Positions 41,444-51,340 of a DNA stretch of 64,000 nucleotides are shown one piece after another. The notes under the pieces are model-generated. The model was not told the DNA's origin, made no database searches, and was given only the letters and a program-made list of their open reading frames with translations. This DNA comes from RUG369 sp050949645 (GTDB lineage: Bacteria; Planctomycetota; Planctomycetia; Pirellulales; Thermoguttaceae): the NCBI GenBank assembly GCA_050949645.1, contig JBMNGC010000001.1:2728001-2792000 (forward strand). The letters run 5' to 3'. Made by a program: the position numbers and the translations under genes. Numbering within the stretch: the first letter of the stretch is position 1; the number at the start of each line of letters is the position of its first letter.

Positions 41444-43513
41444 TTAAATTTCCGGTTTCGGGACCAGGCCTCCGCCCCTGGTTCCGCCGCGACCTCGCTT
41501 CCTGCCGCGCGTCCTACTGAAATCGAATGACGACTTCTTTTGGCCAATCTGATCGCGGAGCTCTTCGATTTGGTCGCGCAACGACGCGGCGCGCTCGAAA
41601 TCAAGTTCGTCCGCCGCAGCGAGCATCTCTTTCTGAAGCTCGTCAAGATACTCCCTGGTAATATACCCTGATTTTTCACCGGCGCCAACCACCTCGTTTG
41701 CGCGTCGTCGAGCGGCGGCTTCCGCGTCGATGCCTTTTTTAATGCTCCGGACGACGCTTTCAGGGGTAATGTTGTGCTCTTTGTTGAATTTGTCCTGAAG
41801 CGCGCGGCGACGTTCCGTCTCGCTAATAGCGCGGTTCATCGACTCGGTAACCTTGTCGGCAAAGAGTATGACCTTCGCGTTGACGTTGCGCGCGCAGCGT
41901 CCGATCGTCTGGATGAGCGACGTTTCACTGCGCAGGAATCCTTCCTTATCCGCGTCAAGAATGGCGACGAGCGAGACTTCAGGGAGGTCGAGACCTTCGC
42001 GCAAAAGGTTAACGCCGACGAGCACGTCGAAATCGCCGTTACGAAGGTCGCTGAGGAGCTCGACGCGTTCGAGCGCGTTGAGACCCCCGTGCATCCAGCG
42101 GCACCGAACGTCTTGCGAAACATAATAGGAGGCGACGTCTTCGGCGAGGCGTTTTGTCAGCGCGGTCACCAGCACGCGTTCCTTCTTGACGACGCGCTCG
42201 AGAATCATCTCGTGAAGCGCCTGGATCTGATTCGACGCCGGCAGGACCTCAATGACGGGGTCAAGGAGACCGGTCGGACGGATCGCCTGTTCGACGATAT
42301 GTTCGCCGCAAACCTTTTTCTCATAAGGCCCCGGCGTCGCGCTCACGAAGACGACCCTGTCGAGGCGCTCTTCCCATTCTTCGAATTTCAGCGGACGGTT
42401 GTCGAGCGCGCTCGGAAGTCGGAACCCGAAGTTGACGAGCGTTCGCTTCCGAGCTTGGTCGCCGGCGTACATCGCGCCGATTTGCGGAATCGTGACGTGC
42501 GATTCGTCGACGAAGAGTAGAAATTCCTTTGGGAGGAAATCGTAGAGCGTTTCGGGCGGCTCGCCAGGCGCGCGGTTCGCGAAGATCGCGCTGTAGTTCT
42601 CGATACCGGTGCAGTATCCCATTTCCTGGATCATTTCCATATCGTAGCGCGTTCGTCCCAGAAGACGCTGCGCTTCCAGCTGCTTACCCTCCGAGCGCAG
42701 GACTTCGACGCGTTCGGCGAGCTCTTCGTTAATGCGTTCGATCGACTGATGGATCTTTTCCTCCGGAAGGACAAAGTGCTTCGCCGGATAGACGAACGCT
42801 TCGTCGAGCCGTTGGATCGTTTTGCAACTCACGGGATCAATGAACGCGAGCTTTTCAATCGTGTCAAAGCAGAGTTCGACGCGCAGCGCGTATTCCTCGT
42901 AGGAAAGGCGGATATCGATCGTATCGCCGCGAACTCGGAAATGACCGCGGTCAAACGAATCGTCGTTCCGCGAGTACTGAATATCGACGAGTCGGCGCAG
43001 CAGCGCTTCAAAATCGATCGATTCGCCGACCCGCAGCGCGAGCGTGAGCTTCTTATAATCTTCCGGGGAACCGAGCCCGAAGAGACTGCTGACGCTCGCG
43101 ACGATGATCACGTCGTCGCGGCTCACCAGGGAGCTCGTCGCCGAAAGACGCATGCGGTCGACGTCGTCGTTTGTCGCCGCGTCTTTTTCGATATAGATAT
43201 CGCGTTGTGGGATATACGCTTCCGGCTGGTAGTAGTCGTAATAGCTGACGAAGTAGGAGACGGCGTTTTTCGGGAAAAACGCTTTGAATTCGTCGTAGAG
43301 CTGCGCTGCGAGCGTCTTATTGTGCGAGAGCACGAGCGTCGGCAACTGCATCGCTTGGATAATGTTCGCCATGGTAAACGTTTTACCGGAGCCCGTTACG
43401 CCCCAAAGCGTCTGACGTTTTGCGCCCGACGCAAAGCCGTCGAGAAGCTTTTTAATTGCCTGGGGCTGATCCCCGGACGGTTCAAACGGTTTGACCAGTT
43501 CGAACTTAGCCAT
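41444..43513 (-). CDS. uvrB: Excinuclease ABC subunit B
   Basis: 689 residues, typical for UvrB. Damage-recognition helicase-like subunit of UvrABC nucleotide excision repair. Walker A GVTGSGKT (about 39-46), beta-hairpin YYDYYQPEAYIP, DESH Walker B box in LLFVDESHVTIPQIGAM, helicase motifs IV-VI ending QTIGRCARN, and a C-terminal UVR domain (about 630-665) for UvrC contact; the last 25 residues are Arg/Gly-rich. AAGGAA precedes the ATG at 5-6 nt. Lies between a Gfo/Idh/MocA oxidoreductase (49-nt gap) and the corrinoid gene. Confidence 0.98.
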   Translation of the reverse strand: MAKFELVKPFEPSGDQPQAIKKLLDGFASGAKRQTLWGVTGSGKTFTMANIIQAMQLPTLVLSHNKTLAAQLYDEFKAFFPKNAVSYFVSYYDYYQPEAYIPQRDIYIEKDAATNDDVDRMRLSATSSLVSRDDVIIVASVSSLFGLGSPEDYKKLTLALRVGESIDFEALLRRLVDIQYSRNDDSFDRGHFRVRGDTIDIRLSYEEYALRVELCFDTIEKLAFIDPVSCKTIQRLDEAFVYPAKHFVLPEEKIHQSIERINEELAERVEVLRSEGKQLEAQRLLGRTRYDMEMIQEMGYCTGIENYSAIFANRAPGEPPETLYDFLPKEFLLFVDESHVTIPQIGAMYAGDQARKRTLVNFGFRLPSALDNRPLKFEEWEERLDRVVFVSATPGPYEKKVCGEHIVEQAIRPTGLLDPVIEVLPASNQIQALHEMILERVVKKERVLVTALTKRLAEDVASYYVSQDVRCRWMHGGLNALERVELLSDLRNGDFDVLVGVNLLREGLDLPEVSLVAILDADKEGFLRSETSLIQTIGRCARNVNAKVILFADKVTESMNRAISETERRRALQDKFNKEHNITPESVVRSIKKGIDAEAAARRRANEVVGAGEKSGYITREYLDELQKEMLAAADELDFERAASLRDQIEELRDQIGQKKSSFDFSRTRGRKRGRGGTRGGGLVPKPEI

Positions 43514-43562
43514 TAATGTTCCTTTCCATAAGAGTAGACGCTAAAAAATACGACTCTTCAGA

Positions 43563-44837
43563 CTATAGCGAGACCCAGACGCGTTTTCGTGCGGATTCCG
43601 CGATCGCGGCGAGCGCGTCCTGAACCTTGAGCGCCTGCTCGAAGTCGGCGCCGTGGACATGCCCGTCGCTTATGCTGCGATAGAATGCGGCGAGGGACGC
43701 GACGTGCGCGCGCACCCAGCCGATCGACGATTTTGGAGAAGGGAAATCGCTTTCGGGAGAAGGATAGCGACCGCCGCAATGAATTTTCTTCCAGCCCGAG
43801 TCGCCTCCATAAACGCCGGAGGGCTCCGTCGCGTCGAAGTATTCGAGATAATGAGGGTTCATGAGGGAGAAGCGCAGCGAGCCTCGCGTTCCGCAGATCT
43901 CGAGCGTAAGATCGTCTTCCGTACCGCTCATGAGCTTTGTCGCTTCGATGACGCCCGTGAGCGAAGCGCTCGCATCGGGGTCCGCGACCGCCAGAGGCAT
44001 GGTCGACGCGTCGCCGGAGTTTTCCGGCGCTTCCCAGACGCGTTCGCTCGGAAGTTTGGGGACGACGCGCGCGCCGCCATGGAGGCCTCGGGTAAGAATC
44101 GTCACGGAGTCCTCCGCCTCGACGGGCTTGAAAGGAACGGCGTCGAGCGATTCGCCGGGCTTGAGAGGTCGTTCGGGGCGCGAAGGCGTTAGAGTCGTCG
44201 CGTTCGCGAGAACTTCGGCCGGAAGGCCGACAAGCCAGCCGACAAGGTCGACAAGATGGGACGCAAGGTCAAGGTTCGTGCCGCCTTTAGCGCCGTGTTT
44301 CCAGCGCCAGGGCGCGACGGGGTCGAGCATGCTCGAATGGTAGTAGCCGGCGCGATATTGAACAAGCTGTCCGAGTCGTCCGGCGTCGATCAGCTCCTTA
44401 GCGCGTCGCAGCGCCGCGAATCCTCGGAGGAAATGCGCGAGCTGGTTGGCGCGAGCGTATTGCGTCTCCGCCAAAACGCGTCGCAGCTCCTGCGCTTCGT
44501 TCTGGTCCGCCACGAGCGGCTTTTCGCAGTAGATATACTTGTTAGCGCGGATCGCGGCGATAAGCGCGGGCAGGTGTTGGTCGTTGGGGGTGCAAATGTG
44601 GACGACGTCGATGGAAGGGGCGTCGATGATCTTCCGGTAGTCGTCGCAGGCAGTTTGGCTGCCAAGGTTTTCCTGCGCGCGGAGCGCCGTCTCCATGCGA
44701 CTTGTCGCGACCGCGACGATCCTGCCGACGATAGGAAGCTCTGGCGCGTACCATGGCAGAACAGCCGTCGAATAGGCGTGGACCTTGCCGATCATGCCGT
44801 AGCCGATCAGACCAGCGTTAAGCGTTTGTTTTGCCAT
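43563..44837 (-). CDS. Gfo/Idh/MocA family oxidoreductase
   Basis: 424 residues. N-terminal Rossmann domain for NAD(P) with GLIGYGMIGKVHA, the CTPNDQH block and the conserved EKPL (YIYCEKPLVAD) that carries the catalytic Lys, then the C-terminal dehydrogenase domain with GGTNLDLASHLVDL. Acts on a sugar or inositol-type substrate in the cytoplasm; no Tat signal, unlike many planctomycete members. Substrate unknown. AAGGAG stands 7-8 nt before the ATG. Same strand as uvrB. Confidence 0.94.
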   Translation of the reverse strand: MAKQTLNAGLIGYGMIGKVHAYSTAVLPWYAPELPIVGRIVAVATSRMETALRAQENLGSQTACDDYRKIIDAPSIDVVHICTPNDQHLPALIAAIRANKYIYCEKPLVADQNEAQELRRVLAETQYARANQLAHFLRGFAALRRAKELIDAGRLGQLVQYRAGYYHSSMLDPVAPWRWKHGAKGGTNLDLASHLVDLVGWLVGLPAEVLANATTLTPSRPERPLKPGESLDAVPFKPVEAEDSVTILTRGLHGGARVVPKLPSERVWEAPENSGDASTMPLAVADPDASASLTGVIEATKLMSGTEDDLTLEICGTRGSLRFSLMNPHYLEYFDATEPSGVYGGDSGWKKIHCGGRYPSPESDFPSPKSSIGWVRAHVASLAAFYRSISDGHVHGADFEQALKVQDALAAIAESARKRVWVSL

Positions 44838-44996
44838 CTATATTCTCCTTAAAGGTTGCAACGACGACCGGACGACGTTTTTAATATAAGAAAGGGAGGC
44901 CTGCTCATTCGTCGGCAAGCCGCGCGACATACGCGAAGACGCCGCGACTTTTCCATGAGACGTCGGACCAGTCTGATTTTTCAACGAGTATTTTAT

Positions 44997-47900
44997 TTAT
45001 GGCGAATATTTATTGCGCGTCGGAATTGGCGCGAGCGTCTCGAGGATCGCGTCTTCAAGGGACATGGCGCCGTAGGAGACGGCGAGCATTTTAACGACAT
45101 GCGTCGCCTCTCTCTTTCTCTTCGCGGACGTGGCGGCGCGCGCCGCAAGCGCCTGGGTAAGTTGGATATTGCAGAAGGAACACTCGGAGGCGCAGAGTGA
45201 AAACTCCGGACGCCGCGCCGCGAGGAATAGCCGCGAGCCGAGCCGCAGGCTTTCATAGTATCGGCGTTTCGTGAACCCAGAGAAGCACGCGAAACCGCAA
45301 CATCCGCGTTCGATTCGCCGAACTTCGAGCTCCGGAATCATCCCGAGGAGGTTCTGCGCGTAGGTCGGAGAGGGTAACGCGGCCCTTGAAAGAGCGAGGC
45401 TTGCGCACGGGGCATGGTATCCGACGCGCCGCACGCCGGGAATCGCTTTGAGATCGTCGCGGTTAAATTCGCCGCGCGCGTCGAGACTCGCGAGATAACC
45501 GCATAGGTCCGTCGTATTCTCGTAGACCTTCTTGGCGTCGGCGTCATTGCAGAAGTAGGGGTAATCTTTGACGACGCACGCTGCGGTCGCGGGCTCAAGG
45601 GCGACGATCGTGGAACCGTTGCGCATCGCTTCGCGGAGCGTCGCGACGTTGCGATTAGCGAGCTCGCGCGCGCGGTCGAGGTCGCCGAGCGCGTAGGAGG
45701 GGATTCCAACGTTGCGCGGTCGTTCGAGGACGCGGACGGCGATCCCGTTGCGTTCGAGAACTTCGATCGCGGCCTCCGCGAGCTTCGTGTCGAAGAAACG
45801 CTCGAAGACGTCGACGACGAGCGAGACCTTCGGTTTTGATTTTTTAACGGCCGGGGCGGACGCCGCGTCGAAGGAACTCGACTCGGCGGCGAGTTTCGCG
45901 TTGTGTTCACGAAACTTTCTGGCGACCGCGCTGCGTTCGCGCGACGAGAGGAGCTTGGGGACGCGTCGCGGTTCCGCGACGCCAAGGATGCGTCGGAGCC
46001 AGCGCCGCCCGAACCAGGTCTTGAGCATCTGGTTCGAAAGGGGAGCGAACGCGGACGCGACGCGCAGCGTATTTTCGAGCCGCGACGCGCACAGTTCGGG
46101 AAAACCGAGTCCTTTAGCGGCGACCGCGGCGCTGCGGAGCCGAAAAGCAAGTCGCGCCGCGTCGACCTGGGCGGGGCATTCCGTCGCGCAATTATGGCAC
46201 CGCAGACATCGGAGACCGAACTCGACGGCGCCGTCGCGCGTGAGCGTTTCAAGGGGAAGGGAGCCGTCGGCGGCGCCACGCAGGAGATTCGCTTTAGCGC
46301 GGCATGAAGATTCCTCCTCCGGCGTGTTACGGAACGCCGGACACAGTCGCGTCTCGGAGGTGCGGATCCGACAATGGCCGCATCCGTTGCATTGACGCAA
46401 CGGTTCGATGATCACGCGAGGATCCCACGCGAGCTGATATTCGAGCTGTCGTCGTGAACGCGAACTTGAGGGCGAACTTGGAAATTCGTCGCTAACGAAG
46501 GACGTGCGGCGGCGGATGGCGCGCGAATGGAGCGAGGATTCGCGCAGCGCGGCGTCCGCTTCGGGGGCGAGTAGCGCGTCTTCGTCGAGCGCTGAAAGAG
46601 CGTCGGCGCCTCTGGCCGCGTCGCGATCCTGCGCCGCGTAGCGCCTCATCTCGGGAGAAACGACGCAGTCGGGATTGAACATGTTCTCGGGGTCGAGGAC
46701 GTCCTTAATGGCGACGAAGGCGCGACTGAGTTTGGGAAAACGCTTTGTCAACGCGGCGGTGCGAACGCGACCGTTGCCGCGCGCGGAGCCGATTTCGCCG
46801 CCGTATTTGAGAACGAGATTCTCAAAATTGTCGGAAAGCGCGAGCGCGCAACGCTCTTCGTCGACCGAGTAGGGCAGAATCGGCTGGATCGAAAGCTGAC
46901 CGGCGCCGACATGTCCGCCGACGGAGTAAACGAGCCGACCCTTCTGGAGGAGCGATTGAGCGTCGCGAAGGAATTCGGGAATCGCAGCGACGGGAACCTG
47001 AACGTCGTCCCAGAATGGGAAGGGCTGGAATTCAGTTGAAACGCGCATCCTTGCGCAGCTCGAACGCCGTAGCAGGTCGCGAAACAGATCGAGATTTTCC
47101 CGCGTAAAGGCGAGCCAAGCCCCGAAGGAACCGAGCTTCTCGCGCGCGACGCGCTGGAGTTCGTTCATGCGACGTCGCACGTTTCTGTCGGAAGTTCCAT
47201 CAAGTTCGACGACGAGCGCCGCTTCCGAACCCTGAGGGAACGCCTCTTCGAAACGCGCGTCCCAGTCGCGTGTGAGCGTAATGACGCGGCTGTCGAGAAG
47301 GTCGCAGAGCGTCGGATCGAACTCGAGAACGGTCGGGACCGCGCGAACCGCCTGGTCAAGGGAATCGAAGAGAAGAATCGTCGAGCTGCGCGACGGCGGC
47401 GGAGTGAAGGTCGCGAGCGTCGCCTCGACGATCACGCCGAGCGTCCCTTCCGAGCCGGTAAAGAGGCGCGTCGGATCAAAGCCGTTACGAACGACGTCGC
47501 GCAGCGCGTAGCCGCAACGACATGGCGCGTCGCCCCCAAGTTCGGCGTCGAGGCTGGACTCGTATTGACGTATCACGCGTAGCGTCGCCGCCCATTTATC
47601 GATGCGCAGGAGTTTGCGGAGATCTTGCGCGGCGGGTCCGAAAGCGCGGAGAAAATATTCGTCGCGGACAAAATCGGAGCGAAAGGATCGCAGCCCGAAG
47701 CCGTCGTTAAAATCGTGACCGAATTCGGGCGAGGGAGAACGACCGGCAAGGGACGCCTCGAGCTGCGCGTCGAATTCAGGATCGAACTTGGGCGCGTCCG
47801 GAGAGCGCTGAGCGGCGACCGCGTTCGCTTCCGCGAGCGCCGCGTTGAGAAAGCGTCGGCGAGACGCGTCGGCGTCGACGGAACGACTGAAGGACGGCGA

Positions 47901-48464
47901 CGATGCAAAGGGGCGCAACGTTTCGATCGATCCGTCGGCGAGGACGACCTTGAGTTCGAGGACGCTTTCGTGAGGAGACCCGTATCGCAACCATCGCGGC
48001 CCGATATTGTCGACCGACAGAATGCTGCCGATCGCGCTCGTCGGCACGTGTCCGGCGCTCGGCGCAAAGAACGCGTTGTTCGAGACGCGGAGCTGATCGT
48101 TGACGCGTTCTCGAATCGCGCCCGGCTGAACCCTGATGAAACCGTCGCCCACGTGCAGCATTCGGCGCATATAGCGCGAGAAATCGAGGATGATTCCCGA
48201 ACCGATCGAGCTCGCCGCCGCGCTCGTGCCGGCGCCGCGAGGATGAATCGAGAGATTCTTCTCGCGCGCGAACTTGACGACGGCGACGACGTCCTGGGCG
48301 CTTTTAGGCCATACGACCGCTCGGGGAAGCTCTTCAAAGAGGCTTCCGTCGGAGCAATACACCTGGCGGATCACGTCGTCGCAACGAACGTCACCCTTGA
48401 TCAGGCCGAGCAAATCGTCCTGAAGCCGCGCCTGACTCGCGCTCAACGGTTCCTGAAGCGTCAT
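44997..48464 (-). CDS. FAD-binding, (Fe-S)-binding and CCG-domain oxidoreductase (D-lactate dehydrogenase/YdiJ-like)
   Basis: 1155 residues fusing three parts. N-terminal FAD-binding-4/VAO domain (about 45-300, PKSAQDVVAVVKFAREKN and HPRGAGTSAA), its C-terminal FAD-oxidase domain (to about 600), then a ferredoxin-like part with cysteine sets CNGCGHC...CP and CLRCHNCATECP, and a C-terminal CCG part with ERGCCGFACF and ASECSFCN motifs. This is the layout of membrane-associated D-lactate or 2-hydroxy-acid dehydrogenases that pass electrons to quinone (YdiJ/Dld-II type). The ATG at 48462-48464 has GGAG 6 nt upstream; the longer frame adds 36 residues without family match. Possible promoter at 48487-48514. 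Confidence 0.92.
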   Translation of the reverse strand: MTLQEPLSASQARLQDDLLGLIKGDVRCDDVIRQVYCSDGSLFEELPRAVVWPKSAQDVVAVVKFAREKNLSIHPRGAGTSAAASSIGSGIILDFSRYMRRMLHVGDGFIRVQPGAIRERVNDQLRVSNNAFFAPSAGHVPTSAIGSILSVDNIGPRWLRYGSPHESVLELKVVLADGSIETLRPFASSPSFSRSVDADASRRRFLNAALAEANAVAAQRSPDAPKFDPEFDAQLEASLAGRSPSPEFGHDFNDGFGLRSFRSDFVRDEYFLRAFGPAAQDLRKLLRIDKWAATLRVIRQYESSLDAELGGDAPCRCGYALRDVVRNGFDPTRLFTGSEGTLGVIVEATLATFTPPPSRSSTILLFDSLDQAVRAVPTVLEFDPTLCDLLDSRVITLTRDWDARFEEAFPQGSEAALVVELDGTSDRNVRRRMNELQRVAREKLGSFGAWLAFTRENLDLFRDLLRRSSCARMRVSTEFQPFPFWDDVQVPVAAIPEFLRDAQSLLQKGRLVYSVGGHVGAGQLSIQPILPYSVDEERCALALSDNFENLVLKYGGEIGSARGNGRVRTAALTKRFPKLSRAFVAIKDVLDPENMFNPDCVVSPEMRRYAAQDRDAARGADALSALDEDALLAPEADAALRESSLHSRAIRRRTSFVSDEFPSSPSSSRSRRQLEYQLAWDPRVIIEPLRQCNGCGHCRIRTSETRLCPAFRNTPEEESSCRAKANLLRGAADGSLPLETLTRDGAVEFGLRCLRCHNCATECPAQVDAARLAFRLRSAAVAAKGLGFPELCASRLENTLRVASAFAPLSNQMLKTWFGRRWLRRILGVAEPRRVPKLLSSRERSAVARKFREHNAKLAAESSSFDAASAPAVKKSKPKVSLVVDVFERFFDTKLAEAAIEVLERNGIAVRVLERPRNVGIPSYALGDLDRARELANRNVATLREAMRNGSTIVALEPATAACVVKDYPYFCNDADAKKVYENTTDLCGYLASLDARGEFNRDDLKAIPGVRRVGYHAPCASLALSRAALPSPTYAQNLLGMIPELEVRRIERGCCGFACFSGFTKRRYYESLRLGSRLFLAARRPEFSLCASECSFCNIQLTQALAARAATSAKRKREATHVVKMLAVSYGAMSLEDAILETLAPIPTRNKYSP

Positions 48465-48486
48465 GAACACTCCTTTCTTCAGCACA

Positions 48487-48514
48487 ATTTTAAGACGCTG
48501 AGCAATATCTGCAA
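48487..48514 (-). promoter_or_regulatory. Possible promoter of the FAD/CCG oxidoreductase gene
   Basis: On the minus strand TTGCAG, 16-bp spacer, TAAAAT; start near 48480, about 16 nt before the ATG. The remaining intergenic stretch to 48920 is A/T-rich around 48700-48850 and shows no gene. Confidence 0.4.
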
Positions 48515-48920
48515 GCGGGAAGGGAAAAGGAGGCGGCCCCGGCGACGAGGCCTGGACGCCCCTTACTTGCAATATGGGCGCCTGACGAGCGTCGTGTAAA
48601 AACCTTCCGGCGACGGCGCGCGGCTAATTGTATCTAAAATTTTCAACGTCTCGGGCGTCTCGCGTCCGCACTTGTAACTTTCGAAACGTAGCCGGTTATG
48701 CGCGCATTAATTCTTAAATCACGGTATTTAAGTAAGATAGGTTAATAAGAACGAGTACAGTGCGTAATAAATTCTACAAAAAATTTAAGGAATTGAAGAC
48801 TTAAGCGTTTTCAACAATTCCGCGGAAAAGGAAAGCGCGTTGCGAAAGGGCGTTTTGATCGGGATTTGACGGCTGATTTTACGAGAAAAAGGGCCTTTTG
48901 GCAATTAAAGGAATGCGTAC

Positions 48921-48949
48921 TTGCATTGCGCGCGTCGCTTGTTTATAAT
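48921..48949 (+). promoter_or_regulatory. Promoter of the Nramp-like gene
   Basis: TTGCAT, 17-bp spacer, TATAAT; start near 48956, leader about 70 nt. Confidence 0.75.
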
Positions 48950-49025
48950 CGTCGCTACGTCGCGAGGCGAGCGCGTGGACGCAACGCCGCTGTTCGCGAT
49001 TGAAACTATCACTGGAGAAGCGGTA

Positions 49026-50600
49026 ATGTCGACCGAAATGAAGCAAGACGCCGCAACGCAAGCCGACGTGGCGTTGCCAATGAGTCCAAAATGGGATCCC
49101 GCCAAGCTTGCGGCGGAGAAAGAAGAACTTCGCGCGCTGGAAAGTCAGCCGCTTGGTAAGCGATCATGGGGGTACGTCAAACGCACCGGTCCGGGACTCT
49201 TGCAGAGCGCGATGACGCTCGGCGCAGGAAGCGCGACCGCCTCCGTCCTCGCGGGCGCGTCTTTCGGTTATAAGCTTCTGTGGGTCCAGCCTTTGGCGAT
49301 GTTTTTTGGCGTCATGATGCTCGGCGCGCTCTCCAACGTCGTGCTGACGGTCGGCGAGCGACCTTACGAGTCCTTTGGTCGCCAGGTCTGGAAACCGATC
49401 GTCTTCATGTGGGCGCTCGGCACGGTTTTGGCGTCGGTTATCTGGCATTTCCCTCAGTACGCGCTCTTGGCGGGCGCAGGACGCGACCTCGTCTCAACTT
49501 TCGGAGTCGAGATGGGGAATAGCGGCGCGGCGCCGGCATGGGTCGAATCGGTTGCGAGTACGCTCGGCGCCATTGGGTTCAAGATGAACACGGACCTCAA
49601 TGTGACCGGCTACTTTGTGAGCGTCCTCTTCGGCGTGTTGATCCTGGCGATGAATATCTTCATGGTCTTCAGCTATGGTAAGGGCGCAAAGGGCGTCAAA
49701 CTTTACGAGTGGTTTCTCCGCACGATGATCGCGCTCGTCATTCTCTTTTTCCTGATCGTCTGCGTTATGAACGTCGGCAGGATCAATTGGGTTGAGATCG
49801 GGAAGGGGTTCTGCGGATATTATGGGCTCCCGAAGAACCCAGTGACAGGTCAGGTCGACAGCGCGACAATATTGCAAGTTCTTGGAATGCTTGGCGCCGC
49901 GGTCGGTATTAATATGACCTTCCTTTATCCCTACTCCCTTCTCGCGAAGGGGTGGGGGAAAGACCATCGCAAGCTCGCGCGCTGGGACCTCGGAATGACG
50001 ATGTTCTTGCCCTTCACGCTTGTCACGTCCCTTATCATCGTCGCGATGACGGTCACCAACGTATATTCGGGCGTCGACGGAGTGCAGACGGGTCTTACGC
50101 CTTTGGGCGCCGCGGCGGCGTTTGAAGGGATTCCAGGCGGTCGCGCGATCTTCTGCCTGGGCCTCATGGGGATGTGCGGCGGCGCGATTTCCACGCACAT
50201 GGTCGCGTGCGGCTTCACGCTTTGCGAAATGATCGGCGGCAAAATGACGGCGCGCCGATTCCGACTCTTCGCGCTAACGCCCTGCATCGGTATACTTGGC
50301 GTCGTGATCAACCTTCCGATGTGGTTCCCAGTCGTCGCGTCGGCGGTATGCTTCACGATGCTCCCGATCGCGTACTTCATCTTCCTCTACCTGAACAACA
50401 GACGTCGCTACATCGGCGACGCGGTTGGTTCAGGAGCGAAGCGCGCCGTCTTTAACGTGATTTTGATCGCCGCGCTCATCTTCGCATGCGTGGGTTCGGC
50501 GATTTCCTTGAAGAAAAACGTCGTCGACAAGTTCAGGACCACGCCTGACGTCGCCGCGAGTCAAGCGACGCCGCCAGCCGACGTCACCCCTGACAAATAG
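49026..50600 (+). CDS. Nramp-related membrane transporter lacking canonical metal motifs
   Basis: 524 residues, about 11 membrane segments, Nramp-like order: GPGLLQSA near residue 54, then a long transmembrane run. In true Nramps the first segment carries DPGN and the sixth MPHNLYLHS; here the matching places read LGAGSATAS (about 65-73) and GINMTFLYPYS (about 292-302). The metal-binding Asp, Asn, Met and His are thus replaced, so it may carry another substrate or use other ligands. The ATG at 49026 has GGAG 8 nt upstream. A hydrophilic 45-residue N-terminus and a Pro/Thr-rich C-tail flank the membrane part. Expected in the inner membrane; it probably ends its own transcript near the 50622 hairpin. 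Confidence 0.85.
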   Translation: MSTEMKQDAATQADVALPMSPKWDPAKLAAEKEELRALESQPLGKRSWGYVKRTGPGLLQSAMTLGAGSATASVLAGASFGYKLLWVQPLAMFFGVMMLGALSNVVLTVGERPYESFGRQVWKPIVFMWALGTVLASVIWHFPQYALLAGAGRDLVSTFGVEMGNSGAAPAWVESVASTLGAIGFKMNTDLNVTGYFVSVLFGVLILAMNIFMVFSYGKGAKGVKLYEWFLRTMIALVILFFLIVCVMNVGRINWVEIGKGFCGYYGLPKNPVTGQVDSATILQVLGMLGAAVGINMTFLYPYSLLAKGWGKDHRKLARWDLGMTMFLPFTLVTSLIIVAMTVTNVYSGVDGVQTGLTPLGAAAAFEGIPGGRAIFCLGLMGMCGGAISTHMVACGFTLCEMIGGKMTARRFRLFALTPCIGILGVVINLPMWFPVVASAVCFTMLPIAYFIFLYLNNRRRYIGDAVGSGAKRAVFNVILIAALIFACVGSAISLKKNVVDKFRTTPDVAASQATPPADVTPDK

Positions 50601-50621
50601 GTTAGGAGCGTTGTTAGGAGC

Positions 50622-50655
50622 GTCGAGCGCGTCTCCATAGCGAGGCGCGTTCGAC
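50622..50655 (+). terminator. Strong hairpin between the Nramp-like and PP2C-cluster genes
   Basis: 14-bp stem with two G-U pairs (50622-50635 with 50642-50655), 6-nt loop, no T-run. It may end the Nramp-like transcript, or hide the ribosome site of a start at 50660. Just upstream GTTAGGAGCG occurs twice (50601-50621). Confidence 0.45.
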
Positions 50656-50677
50656 GTTCATGGACTTCAGGTTGAGA

Positions 50678-51340
50678 ATGACGTCAGGATTTTTCCCATT
50701 CTATTTTATCGTGTCGAGCCTGCCCTTGGCGCTCTATTGGCTTGCCTTGGCGTGGCTCCATGGGCGACGGCGTCCGACCCTCGTGACGGGCCGACGCGAC
50801 GCGTTCGCGCTCGTCGTGGCGACATTGGGCGCGCTCTTTATCGGACCGCTTCAGATTTTGCCGGGCTTCAGCGCGTGGATTGCGTGGGGCTCGAGCGTAT
50901 GGTTGCTCGTCGCCGCGTTCGTCGTTTTTGTCATGATCGCGGTCCTTCCGAGACTGCGACCAAGGTTCGTCGTCTATAATACGACGCTTGAAAGTCTTCG
51001 TAAAACGCTTTCAGCGACCGCGATTGAGCTGGATCTTGACGCGCGATGGAGCGGCGACACGATGAATATGCCGGGACTTGGCGTTGAATTTTATCTCGAC
51101 GATTCGCCGCGCGGACGCGTCACCTCAATCGTCGCGATAGGGCGCGAGCTTTCACCCTCCGGATGGACGAGGCTCCGCGACGCGCTCGACGTTGCGTTGG
51201 CGACCGCGCCGCCGCCGCCGCGAAGACTGTGGTTCCCATTCTTGGCGCTTGCGACGGCGATTCTGATAACCGACGGCTGGTTTTTTGTGAACTGCTATGA
51301 GCAGATCGTCGAGTCGATTGCGTTTTACCTTTCCGTATGA
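50678..51340 (+). CDS. Hypothetical membrane protein coupled to the PP2C gene
   Basis: 220 residues, no family recognised. About three N-terminal membrane segments (about 5-25, 40-60, 65-95), a soluble domain (about 100-185) with RFVVYNTTLESLRKTLSATA and a Pro-rich PPPPRR turn, and a C-terminal membrane segment (about 190-210). ATG 50678 preferred since AGG lies 6 nt upstream; ATG 50660 sits right after a hairpin that would cover its ribosome site. Stop TGA overlaps the next ATG, so it is translated with the phosphatase and may serve as its membrane partner. Confidence 0.65.
   Translation: MTSGFFPFYFIVSSLPLALYWLALAWLHGRRRPTLVTGRRDAFALVVATLGALFIGPLQILPGFSAWIAWGSSVWLLVAAFVVFVMIAVLPRLRPRFVVYNTTLESLRKTLSATAIELDLDARWSGDTMNMPGLGVEFYLDDSPRGRVTSIVAIGRELSPSGWTRLRDALDVALATAPPPPRRLWFPFLALATAILITDGWFFVNCYEQIVESIAFYLSV

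Noticed and set aside
47625..48599. Open frame of 324 codons opposite the FAD/CCG enzyme
   Set aside because: Antisense shadow of a conserved FAD domain.
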